A stretch of 64,000 bases of DNA from Sabethes cyaneus (taxonomy: Eukaryota; Arthropoda; Insecta; Diptera; Culicidae): the NCBI RefSeq assembly GCF_943734655.1, contig NC_071355.1, positions 28,990,964 through 29,054,963 on the forward strand, given 5' to 3'. How positions within the stretch are numbered: position 1 is the first letter of the stretch; the number at the start of each line of letters is the position of its first letter. This document shows, in pieces, positions 32,940 to 43,200 of the stretch. A program made the position numbers and the translations under genes. The notes below the pieces were generated by a model, which did no database searches, had not been told where the DNA came from, and worked only from the letters and a program-made list of their open reading frames with translations.

Positions 32940-34063
32940 AAAACATCGCAAATACTCCAGCAACTGCTAGATTGCAGAAAATCCGCGCTAAAGATCATTC
33001 TAATGGGTTAGGTACTTTGAAAAAAGAGGATGGCTCTTTTACTAACTCTACTAAGGAAACATTAGAGTTAATGATGAGAACACATTTTCCTTGTTCAATC
33101 ATTAATACATGCGGAGACCAAAGTGCACAGGCATTGAGAACTATAAATCTTGAAACCAGGACAGACATTCACGAAATAGCGAGTGAAATGACTGGGTTAG
33201 ATAGAAACCGGAATGATGCTTGTACTTTGGCCAAAAAATTTTTTACAAGAAGCAAGGTTGAATGGGCGATTGACACTTGAACCCTTCAAATCATCGGGAA
33301 GGGATGGAATTTTTCCTGTACTACTACAGAAGGGCAAGGCGTTTTTAACACATATTCTAACAAACCTTTTTCAATCAAGCCTGATACTAGGTCCTATACC
33401 AGCAGTATGGCGACAAGTACGGGTCACGTTCATTCCGAAGGCTAATAAGAAGGATAAGACTTCACCAAAATCCTTCAAGCCGATAAGCTTATCGTCCGTT
33501 GTGTTAAAAACAATGGAAAAAATAACTGATGAGCATATAAAGACATCATATTTAGCCAAAGATCCTTTAAGCGAATATCAATTGGCATATCAAGAAGGCA
33601 AATCTTCAATAACAGCAGTACAAACTGTTGTAAAACAACTAGAAAAGTCTTTTAAAGCGAAAGAAATTTCACTAGGTGCCTTCCTTGACATAGAAGGCGC
33701 ATTTGATAATTCATTTCACAATTCAATGATTACGGCTATGACGAAACGTGGTTTCGATATATCCATTATCGACTGGATTAGTGAAATGTTATCAAAAAGA
33801 GAGTTATCAGCAAGCCTTGGAAGCTCACCTATAAGCATTACAGTAGTAAAAGGTTGCCCACAAGGAGGCGTAATATCACCTCTATTGTGGTCTTTAATAG
33901 TTGATGATCTTCTTCAAAAGTTGACGGCGCTAGGCTTCGAAATAATTGGCTTCGCAGATGATATAGTCATAATTGTTCGAGGAAAATTTGATTCTATTAT
34001 CGATGACCGAATGCAAATGGCTTTAAATTTGATTTCATCATGGTGTGATAGGCAGAGCCTATG
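32940..34063 (+). pseudogene. LOA/I-type LINE reverse transcriptase
   Basis: Reads NTPATARLQKIRAKDHSNGLG, then KEDGSFTNSTKETLELM, a frameshift near 33280, then EPFKSSGRDGIFPVLLQK, SFKPISLSSVVLKTMEKI, LSEYQLAYQEGKSSITAV, GAFLDIEGAFDNSFHNSM, KGCPQGGVISPLLWSLIVD and IIGFADDIVIIVRGK. Both palm motifs (first Asp block and FADD) are intact. The PQGGV.SPLLWSL.VD wording fits R1/LOA/I-group non-LTR elements. The frame ends where a ~373-bp insertion flanked by direct repeats begins. It belongs with 34437-35078 and 42642-43200. Confidence 0.8.
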
Positions 34064-34436
34064 AATATGAATATATGGTACTACCACCTGCCTTAGCAGA
34101 ACATCCGTTCATAGCAATGAGCCTATCATGTCAAAAAGAGTTGAACATATTCAACGATTGGTCATGCTTCCCAACTCTTGTATGAAGGGCCAAAAGGGAA
34201 TTGGTCGATAAGCAACATCACTTACACATACCAGGGATTTAGAGAATCTCCTTCCAAGGGCTAAGTCACCTGAGTCAATCGTTGAATAAACCGTCTTAAT
34301 GCAGAATGACTCCAGTAGGTGGGGAGAAGAGCCCGCTCATTATCCACTATGTGTTGTTAATCGGGCCAAGATTAACCCTAGAAAGTTGACTGTTTCCCTA
34401 GGCCCACCGCTTCAAACAAGTGCTCTGATGGTCACA
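34064..34436. other. ~373-bp insertion flanked by ~21-bp direct repeats
   Basis: The sequence atggtgtgataggcag.gcct occurs at both edges (about 34042-34062 and 34435-34455), and the LINE frame continues correctly only when the inner part is skipped. The left edge begins with a tatgaatatgaatata run, which on the minus strand would be a short microsatellite tail, as in a TPRT insertion. The element itself is not recognised. Confidence 0.55.
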
Positions 34437-34560
34437 TGGTGTGATAGGCAGGGCCTCAGCATAAATGCCAATAAAACTGCTATCATACCATTTACGAGAA
34501 GGAAAAAATTTACATTAAATAACATAAAATTGAAAGGAACACTTTTAAAACTTTCATAGA
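34437..34560 (+). pseudogene. LOA/I-type LINE, RT C-terminal piece
   Basis: Continues the RT after the insertion as WCDRQGLSINANKTAIIPF then TRRKKFTLNNIKL, the usual segment after the FADD motif. The frame then ends, and the connector to the RNase H domain is missing: at 34560-34573 the thumb is joined directly to RNase H, so several hundred bases appear deleted. Confidence 0.75.
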
Positions 34561-34572
34561 CTGTCAATTTCT

Positions 34573-35078
34573 ATGGGCAGATGGTCAACTATATTCCAAG
34601 CTAAAATACAAGCAATTCTAGAATGTACGACTGTGTGCTTGCGCAGGAACTATAGACATTCAAATATATGCATCATGTCCGACAGCCAAGCAGTTCTAAA
34701 CGCTCTAAAGTCGGCGGCATGCACATCAAAACTTGTCTGGGAATGTATTCAATCACTCCAAAAATTGTCTTGTCGTAACCAAGTCAACTTGTACTGCGTC
34801 CCAGGTCACTGTGGAATTGATGGAAATGAAAGAGCTGATGCACTAGCAAGACTCGGATCATCTCATCAATTTGTAGGACCTGAGCCCGTCTGTTGCTTAT
34901 CTGCTTCTGCTTTAAAAATGGAGCTAAAAGCAGGGGAATGTACGAAAGTGGAATTAAATTGGAATAACACTTTCAATGCTAGGCAGTCGAAACGTTTTAT
35001 CTCTCCAAACGTTTCAATGACTCGCAAAATCCTGTAGCTTTCGAAGAAAGATCTAGGCATTTATACTGGTCTTATAAC
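34573..35078 (+). pseudogene. LOA/I-type LINE, RNase H domain
   Basis: The translation shows WSTIFQAKIQAILEC, CIMSDSQAVLNAL and YCVPGHCGIDGNERADALA, the core of a LINE RNase H. The first catalytic Asp block is lost in the deletion, and the Glu normally found in FQAE is Lys here, so the enzyme would be dead. A TAG at 35036 ends the open frame, but LSKKDLGIYTGLIT continues in phase and is cut at ATAAC (35074-35078) by the jockey-type LINE. Its next residues (EHCPSRFHLK) are found at 42642. Confidence 0.8.
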
Positions 35079-35654
35079 TTACGGCTTTCGGCTGCAATCA
35101 ACAATCTTCAGTCGGAAATTAAGCAGATGTCTTCAAAAACGGTTCCTTCAGTTTTGTCGTCAGTGGTCAAACGTTGGCCGTCAGATGAACCCGTTCGTGC
35201 TGCAAAACGTCCCCGTGTACCTGACCTGGCTTATAAAGTATCCGAATGCCAATCCGGTTCTATGCAAGCAGGGAAAAACGTTGTGTCCGTTCCCGTAGTT
35301 GACAATTCGGCAAACAAATTTTGGCTCTACTTATCGCGCATTCGCCCGGATGTGACAAATGAACCAGTCTATGCTATGGTACGAGCAAATTTCGAGATAT
35401 CTCAAGAACCTGAAGTTGTAAGGCTGGTGGGAAAAGCGGCGGACATTAGTAGTATGACGTTCATTTCCTTCAAAGTCGGTCTGGATCCTGCTCTAAAGTC
35501 GGATGCACTTGACCCTTCGACTTGGCCGGAAAGTATTGTGTTCCGCGAGTTTGAGGATTATTCTGCCAAAAAATTTCGGAGATCCCCAGCTGTGAACTTG
35601 GCGCCAACGCTCGATAATCCGCTCGATACTTCACCGGAAATGATGCACCAATAA
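35079..35654 (+). pseudogene. ORF1 of the jockey/CR1-type LINE, 5' truncated
   Basis: An open frame from the junction: LRLSAAINNLQSEIKQ, which suggests a coiled coil, then MSSKTVPSVL and onward to MMHQ and a stop at 35654. A basic stretch, AAKRPRVPD, resembles a nuclear-targeting signal. A later block, NKFWLYLSRIRPDVTNE, is reminiscent of the effector-type domain in ORF1 proteins of insect LINEs; that is an impression, not a match. At 192 codons it is shorter than a complete ORF1. Confidence 0.65.
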
Positions 35655-35689
35655 ATAGTGACTTCGCGCGTGTTAATTTAGACGATAAG

Positions 35690-37314
35690 AACCCGAAGCT
35701 TGCTCTTACCGCTACCGATGATGCCCTCTGGTTTTATTATCAGAATGTAAGAGGATTGAGGACCAAACTTGACGACATCTTTCTGGCATCTTTCGATTGT
35801 AGCTACGACGTAATTATGCTAACGGAGACTGGGTTAAATAACAGCATGAATTCACTGCAGATTTTCGGTACCTCATTCAATGTTTTCCGTTGCGACCGAT
35901 CCAGTATTAACAGCGACAAGCATAGTTTTGGCGGTGTGTTAATTGCTCTTGCCGAGTGGCATGGTTGTTCCCGCATTAACACATGTAACGGCGATAGGCT
36001 GGAGCAAGTGTGTGTCTCTGCTACGATACGGGGTCATCATTTACTGATGTGCAATATTTACATTCCTCCCGACAAAAGCTGATCAGTTAATTTAATTGAA
36101 GAGCACATTAGCACCGTCCGTGAACTCTGCAACAAGGCCTCTCAAGGTGACACTGTCATTGTGTGCGGCGATTATAATCAACCCCGCCTTGCATGGCGCA
36201 AAGACGAGAGCGGTACTCTTCCTAACTTATCATATTTAACTCCAACGAATATAGCATTGGTCGATGGCATGGACTTCTTGACCATGAATCAAGTAAATCT
36301 ACAACTGAATAACAACGGCCGCTCTCTAGATTTAGTTTTCGTGTCTGAGGCCAGCCGTACTGTGGTTACCACTTCAGAGGATCCCCTACTACCAGTAGAT
36401 CTTCATCATCCTCCACTGGATATTCGCATTAATGTTTGTAGCGAACTTTCGGGGTCGCTACCAACAACTGATGAACGCAGGAGAGAACTTAACTTCCGGA
36501 AAATCGACTTCGACAGACTTTCTGCTTACCTATCAGCTGTAGATTGGCACTGTATCCACAATTGCGTGGATGTTCATGGTATGGCTTCCCTGTTTGGCGA
36601 TGTTATCCGTCAATGGCTAAACTCAAACATTCCAGTGAAAAGAAAACCAATTTCACCTCCATGGAGTACTCCACTTCTTCGTAAAGCGAAAAGGGACCGC
36701 AATCGTTGGCTGCGTCGTTTGAGGACTAATAGATCAGTAGTGTTAAAGAACAATTTCAAGATTGCGAGTGACATCTACAAAAAGTTAAATGCTGCACTTT
36801 ATAAGTCATACGTTCTAAGGGTGCAGTTTGGTTTGCGACGGAATCCAAAATCCTTTTGGAGTTTTGTGAATACGAAGAGGAAAAATCAGTCAATCCCATC
36901 TAACATGGTTTACGATGGCAGAGAATCTACGAGTGAAGCCGAAGCATGTGATTTCTTTGCGATACATTTTGCCTCAGTCTTTCAAGCCAATCGTCCGATG
37001 CAGACGCCGATCTTGCCGCGTCTAATGTCTCACTGGATTCTGTAGACCTGGATACGTTTGAAATTTCGCCCACCATGATTGTTGCTGCCTCAAAAAAGTT
37101 AAAAAGCTCGTTCCTGGACCGGATGGAATCCCGGCTGTTGTTTTCTGTCGCTGTGCTAGTTCTTTTGCTGAGCCGTTAGCCGCCATTTTTAACCGATCAT
37201 TCGTCGGGGGAGAATTTCCTGCGAGCTGGAAGCTGTCATACATGTTTCCCGTGTATAAATGTGGTGATCGTCGTGACGTCAGAAATTACCGTGGGATTAC
37301 TAGCCTTTTCGCCG
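35690..37314 (+). pseudogene. ORF2, endonuclease and start of RT
   Basis: Begins near LWFYYQNVRGLRTKLDD. Endonuclease blocks follow: VIMLTETGLN (catalytic Glu), CNIYIPPDKS, a stop at 36080, then VIVCGDYNQPRL, RSLDLVFVSEA and DLHHPPLDI (an altered S-D-H block). The connector runs to 37045, a frameshift near 37000 follows, and the RT N terminus reads LVPGPDGIPAVVFCRC, GGEFPASWKLSYMFPVYK and DVRNYRGITSLFAA, where the Transib-like element enters at CGCCG. One nonsense and one frameshift make it non-functional. Confidence 0.85.
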
Positions 37315-38819
37315 CACTATGGGCCAGAAATTGAAATTTCGGGACAAATATATTTGCGGTTAAACGGCGTGTCTCAGCTCAATGTAGTCTTCAGCAACTT
37401 TTTGAATGAAAAAATGATGCATCTTTTGAAGGGGTCGTCCAATATTTCCGTGTTACTTTAACAACAATTTAAGTAATAACTTTTTGAGTAAATTTTTTTT
37501 CACCTTTTTGGTTTCAGAATATTAAAGATAAACCAATTTCAAGTATTTTTTCTGAAGATATCAAACTTCTACCTTTTACACATTTTTAGCAATAGACCTT
37601 TGTTTATAAACGACCCCTCAAATCACATTTCTTCTTGAAACATGTTTATTTCAACAGACAGCTCAATGTGATGTTCTAGACAACATTTTGCACATAAAAG
37701 AGGAATATTTTTGCTAGAGACCGTTTTGCTTTTTCTGCATTAATTAATACGATATAACTGTTTTTAGGCTAAAAACCGTTTGATAAAAAATGTGTATTTT
37801 TTTCAAGGGTGGTGTCTTCGGAGAAGTAAAATAATAAAATATAGCGTATCTTCCTGCACTATTAGGGTGACCATGAATTCACTTATTAGGGTGATACAAA
37901 TTTTTTGTTTTCATAAATAATTTAAAAAAAAGGTGTTTTCTCCAAAAGTTGCAGAAAACACTAAAATAAGCAACTTTGCTGAATAAAGTAACTATCTATC
38001 TCTTACCGGTTACGAAATATAATGATGTGTTAAAAAAGAGCATTTAAAATCAATTACACTCAATAACTTTGCACACGATTATTTTATTGCTTTAAAATGT
38101 TCTACAAAGTTATTTAGTATGTTGAAATATATATTTTCTGTGAAGACTGTTTGATGCTAGGACGCATATTTATTAAGTTATAAAATGTATGAAAAAGAAA
38201 TCCGCACTATTCCCAGGTATTCCCAGCCATGGTATTCTCAGGTATTCTCTGAAATACACATTTGGTTAGATAGCATTAATAATTCCCTACAAACTGGTAT
38301 GCAAACTAATTGCAGATACTTGCAGATGGTTAAGATATTCGGATTTTTCATCAGACGGTTTTTAACCTAAAATTAGTTATATCTTATTAATTAATGCATA
38401 TAAAGCAAAACAGTCCTCAACAAAAATATTCCTCTTTTATGTGCAAAATATTTTCTAGAACATCACATTGAGCTGTCTGTTAAAATAAACATGTTACAAG
38501 AAGAAATGTGTTTTGAGGGGTCGTTTATAAACAAAGGTCTATTGCTGAAAATGGGTAAAAGGTAGAAGTTTCATATCTTCACAAAAATTACTTGAAATTG
38601 GTTTATCTTTAATATTTTGAAGCGAAAAAGGTAAAAAAAAGTTTACTCAAAAAGTTATTACTTAAATTGTTGTTTAAATAACGCTTAAATTTTGGACGAC
38701 CCCTTCAAAATATGCATCAATTTTTTATTCAAAAAGTTGCCGAAGACCACATTGAGCTGAGACATGCTGTTTAACCGCAAATATTTTTGTCCCGAAATTT
38801 TAATTTCTGGCCCATAGTG
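37315..38819. mobile_element. Complete Transib-like element with long inverted repeats
   Basis: Ends in CACTATGGGCCAGAAATT and its complement, and is flanked by CGCCG on both sides (37310-37314, 38820-38824). Removing the element and one CGCCG restores the RT reading LFAASKLFEIIV, proving the insertion point. CACWATGG ends and a CGNCG 5-bp duplication are the known signature of Transib transposons, relatives of RAG1. The inverted repeats extend about 460 bp inward, unusually long, leaving a ~570-bp centre without coding sequence. Copies occur at 1-1123 and 18229-18596. Confidence 0.85.
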
Positions 38820-38824
38820 CGCCG

Positions 38825-40018
38825 CCTCGAAGCTGTTCGAGATTATCGTCAGCGACCGAATTCTACAAGCAACGAAGTCTTACATCTCCTCTGACCAACA
38901 TGGTTTCATTCCCGGCAGATCAGTAACTACAAACTTGTTAGACTTCGTTACCACTTGTTCGACGGCTATGGAAGGCAGAGCGCAAGTAGATGTCATCTAT
39001 ACGGATCTGAAAGCGGCTTTCGATAAAATTGACCACAAAGTGTTACTGCGTAAATTGTTGCGAATGGGAGCCTCGAGCAGATTGGTATCGTGGCTTTCAT
39101 CCTATCTGATTGATAGAACGCTTCATGTCAAACACGGTCTAAGCATCTCGTTACCGTTTGTTAATAAATCTGGAGTTCCGCAAGGGAGCAATTTAGGACC
39201 ACTTTTGTTCAACGATGTTGCATTCTCGTTGAAGGCAGAAGACTGCCTCCATCTGCAAATGTTGCCAAACGTGTTCGTCAATTGGTGTCAGCTGAACAAA
39301 CTTGTTATCAGTATCGCAAAATGCAACGTCATGACCTTTCATCGTTCTTCAGATCCGATTATGTTTGATTACCATATCGACGGTATTATTTTGAATCGAG
39401 TGAACCATGTAACGGACCTTGGTATTCTACTGGATCCTAAGCTTACCTTTCATGCGCACTACAAGTTGATCATTTCCAAGGCAAACCGACAGCTTGGCTT
39501 CATCTCCAAAATTGCCAAGGACTTTACGGATCCGCATTGCTTAAAGGCATTATATTGTTCTCTTGTTAGGCCGAAAACACTTCCATTATATGGACACCGA
39601 ACGACGTAACGTGGAACTTAAGGATCGAGCGAGTCCAAAAAGATTCATACGGCTCGCTCTCAGGAATCTTCCGTGGCGTTATCCCTGGAACCTTCCAGCG
39701 TATCCAGATAGATGTCAACTGCTTAGTCTCGAAACGCTCGCTCGGAGACGAAAAATCCAGCAAGCCGCTTTCGTTGTTAAACTGCTCGCTGGCGACATCG
39801 ATTGTCCACATCTTTTATCCCTGCTTGATTTCCGGGCATCAGGAAGAACCTTGCGACAGCGATCATTAATGCAGCCAGGATTTTATCGAACACGCTATGG
39901 TTACAACCAGCCTATCGCTGCAATGGTGCGCCTGTTTACTTCGGTGGAATCTGTGTTCGAGTTTGGAATGTCTGCATCCCAATTTGTTAACCGAGTGAAA
40001 AGATTAAATAATATATAA
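38825..40018 (+). pseudogene. ORF2, RT palm, thumb and C terminus
   Basis: After the insert the RT resumes: SKLFEIIVSDRILQATKSYI, DQHGFIPGRSVTTNLLDFV, DVIYTDLKAAFDKIDHKVLL and SGVPQGSNLGPLLFNDVAF. The segment that should hold YADD is deleted (NDVAF runs directly into KAEDCLHLQ), so the catalytic pair is gone. Then come VTDLGILLDPKLTFHAHY and CSLVRPK, a frameshift near 39595, IERVQKRFIRLALRNLPWRY and ARRRKIQQAAFVVKLLAGDID, ending at 40018. The remaining 3' UTR and tail run to 40068. Confidence 0.85.
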
Positions 40019-40068
40019 TCCCATCATACACTTCATTAAGACAAATTGTCAGATGGATTATAAATAAA

Positions 40069-40090
40069 TCTATACCTATAAAGAAGGATT

Positions 40091-40128
<38 letters not shown>

Positions 40129-42617
40129 CTGTGTTCCTTATAGAATCAAAAACTACTGAACCAATCGGCGTGAAAATTTGCATGTAGAGGTTTTTGGGGC
40201 CAGGAAAGGTTTTAGTGATGGTTAGAGACCCCTCCCCCCACTAAGAGGAGGGGCTCCCATACAAATGAAACACAAATTTCTGCATAACTCGAGAACTAAT
40301 CAAGCAAATAGAACCAAATTTGGCATGTGGGTGTTTTCGGTGACAATAATTTATTCTAGGGTAATTTGAGACCCCTCCCCTCTTTATAAGGGGAATTATA
40401 ACTCCTCTCCCCTTTAAGAGGGGGGGTTTCCATACAAATTTCCTCATAACTCGAGAACTAATCAAGCAAATGGAACCAAATTTGGCATGTGAAGGTTTTC
40501 GAGGGCAAGAAAATTTTCTATGTTGAATTAGAACCCCTCCTCACTTTAAGAGGGGGGGCTCCTGTACAAATAAAATACCAATTTCCTCATAACTCGAGAA
40601 CTAATCAAGCAAATGGAACCAAATTTAGCATGTGTGTGTTTTTGAAGACAAAATTTTTTTCTATGATGAATTGGGACCCCTCTCCACTTTAAGAGGGGGG
40701 GGGCTCCTATACAAACGAAATACAAATTTCCTTATAACTCGAGGGCTAATCCAGCAAATGGAACCAAATTTGGCATGTAGGTGTTTTTGGAGGCAAGAAT
40801 GTTTTCTATGATGAATAAGAACCTCTCCCCACTTTAGGAGGGGGGGCTCCTATACAAATGAAATACAAATTTCCTCATAACTCGAGAACTAATCAAGCAA
40901 ATAGAACCAAATTTGGCATGTGGGTGTTTTCGGTGATAAGAATTTATTTTATGGTAAATTGAGACCCCTCCCTCTTTATAAGGGGAATTGTAACTCCTCT
41001 CCCCTTTAAGAGGGGGGGCTTCCATACAAATTTCCTCATAACTCGAGAACTAATCAAGCAAATGGAACCAACTTTGGCATGTGAAGGTTTTCGAGGGCAA
41101 GAAAATTTTCTACGGTGAATTAGGACCCCTCCCCACTCTAAGAGGGGGGGCTCCTGTACAAATGAAATACAAATTTCCTCCTAACTCGAGAACTAATCAA
41201 GCAAATAGAACAACATTTGGCATGTGGGTGTTTTTTTTGGTGACAAGAATTTATTCTATGGTGAATTGAGACCCCTCCCCTCTTTATAAGAGGAATTATA
41301 ACTCCTCTCCCCTTTAAGAGGGGGGACTTCCATACAAATTTCCTCATAACTCGAGAACTAATCAAGCAAATGCAACCAAATTTGGCATGTGAAGGTTTTC
41401 GAGAGCAAGAAAATTTTCTATGGTGAATTAGGACCCCTCCCAACTTTAAGAGGAGGGGCTCCTGTACAAATGAAATACAAATTTCCTCATAACTCGAGAA
41501 CTAATCAAGCGAATTGAACCAAATTTGGCATGTGTGTGTTTTTGGAGACAATTTTTTTTTCAATGATGAATTGGGACCCCTCCCCACTTTAGGAGGGGGG
41601 GTCCTATACAAACGAAATACAAATTTCCTCATAACTCGAGAACTAATCCAGCAAATGGAACCAAATTTGGCGTGTAGGTGTTTTTGGAGGCAAGAATTTT
41701 TTCTGTGATGAATTAGGACCTCTTCCCACATTAGGAGGGGGGGCTCCAATACAAATGAAATACAAATTTCCCCATAACTCGAGAACTAATCAAGCAAATA
41801 GAACCAAATTCGGCATGTGGAGGTTTTTGGAGGCAAAAATATTTTCTACGGTGAATTAGGATCCTTCCACACTTCAAGAGGGGGGGCTTCTACACAAATG
41901 AAATACAAATTTCCTCATAATTCGAGAACTAATCAAGCAAATGGAACCATATTTGGCATGTGGGTGTTTTTGGAGGCAACCATTTTTCCCATGATGAATT
42001 AGGACTTCTTACCTTTTTAGGAGGGGGGGGGCTCCCATTCAAACGAAATACAAATTTGCTCATAACTTTAGAACTAATCAAGCAAATGGAACCAAATTTG
42101 GCATGTGAGAGTTTTAGATGGCAGAATTTTTTTTCTGTGGTGTATTACGACCCCTTTCCCTTTTAAGAGGGTGGGCTCCCATACAAATGAAATACAAATT
42201 TCCTTATAATTTGAGTACTAATCAAGCAAATGGAACCAAATTTAGCATGTAGGAGATTTTTGAGTCTTGAATTTATTTTATGATAGTTAGAGACCTCTCA
42301 CCCCTGTGGTAGGGGGATATGGACTCTCATACAAATAAAACAGAAATTTTTGCGAAACTCAAAAACTAATCCAACTCGAGAAATTCGAGACTCTTCCATA
42401 AAACATTAATCAATAACAAGACCACAAAAACTATCTATAGTAACACTAGATCATTCAGGACGAGCCGGTCGCGAGTGTTGCCGGTGACCCGCCGTCGGAA
42501 GCGCCGCCCACTGGGGGGCTTGCAAAACTCGAGAAGTGACAAAGATCATCCGAGTTACATGATTTATGTACAACACAGGTTAATTTGTGGCAATACGAAG
42601 TTTGTCGGGTCCGCTAG
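40069..42617 (+). mobile_element. Helitron with ~143-bp satellite, complete
   Basis: Starts TCTATACC at 40069, with a (CTGT)7-type run at 40092-40127, and ends GTCGGGTCCGCTAG at 42617, between A and T of the host LINE's (TAAA)-type tail. The array from about 40245 to 42290 has roughly 13 units of 143-145 bp plus some shorter ones; unit types alternate in the spacer (gtgggtgtttt.ggtgacaagaattta versus gtgaaggttttcgagggcaag). The 3' part holds gcgagtgttgccggtgacccgcc. No Rep/helicase. Confidence 0.8.
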
Positions 42618-42641
42618 TAAACAAATAAATAAACAAATAAC

Positions 42642-43200
42642 AGAACATTGTCCGAGCCGCTTTCATCTGAAGCTAATGGGAAAGCTTCATGATGATATAT
42701 GTCGCTTTTGTGGCATACAAAAAGAAGACTCGGAACACCTATTATGCCGATGTCCGGCAATTCCCAATAAAAGATTAAGGTTCTTCGAAAGAAGGCTGTT
42801 AGAACCCTCTGATATTTGGAGAACAACTCCCAGCGCAGTAGTGCATTTCATCCGAAGTGCATCCCCGGGCTGGACAAATGCCATTAGTCAAACAATGGCA
42901 ATCACTTCTGATAGTGGTGCGTCGTCTTGACTACATAGCTATAATAAAACGGGGAATATATCACAATAGATCAAACAAATGGTCGCAGTGATAAAAATAT
43001 CCAACATGAAAAAAATAGCACAAAAGTAAAAAACAAAAAAGAATACAGAAAATAGCAAAATATATAAAAGAAATACAAAAATGATACAAAAATAGGTATA
43101 AAAAACTGACACGAAATAAAGCAAAAATAACTTAACTCTGCATGACCCCGCCGTAAAATACAAAAATGATACGGAATTAATACAAAAATCACGTTAAAAT
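42642..43200 (+). pseudogene. LOA/I-type LINE, C terminus and 3' UTR
   Basis: Continues the frame cut at 35078: EHCPSRFHLKLMGKL, then CRFCGIQKEDSEHLLCRC, the C-X2-C-X8-H-X4-C zinc knuckle-like motif of these LINEs, ending at 42930. It is followed by an A-rich 3' UTR of about 270 bp with many acaaaaa runs. The joined reading across the 7.5-kb insert shows that both halves belong to one element. Confidence 0.8.

Larger units (their letters stand above)
35079..42636 (+). mobile_element. Jockey/CR1-type LINE with two nested insertions
   Basis: Inserted in the LOA/I-type LINE with the 5-bp duplication ATAAC (35074-35078 and 42637-42641). The 5' end is truncated inside ORF1, whose frame is open from the first base. 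ORF2 (endonuclease-RT) is interrupted by a Transib-like element at 37315-38819, and the (TAAA)-type 3' tail is split by a Helitron at 40069-42617. Without the inserts the element is about 3.5 kb. Confidence 0.85.

Noticed and set aside
40489..41269. Series of similar 60-70 codon frames (IFYGELGPLPTLRGGAP...FPHNSRTNQANGT) in all satellite Helitrons
   Set aside because: They are readings of the ~143-bp non-coding tandem unit. The period is not a multiple of three and similar frames occur in both directions, so they are not a conserved peptide family.
42939..43192. Hydrophobic Phe/Tyr/Ile-rich minus-strand frames resembling membrane proteins
   Set aside because: They come from reading the A-rich LINE 3' UTR in antisense.
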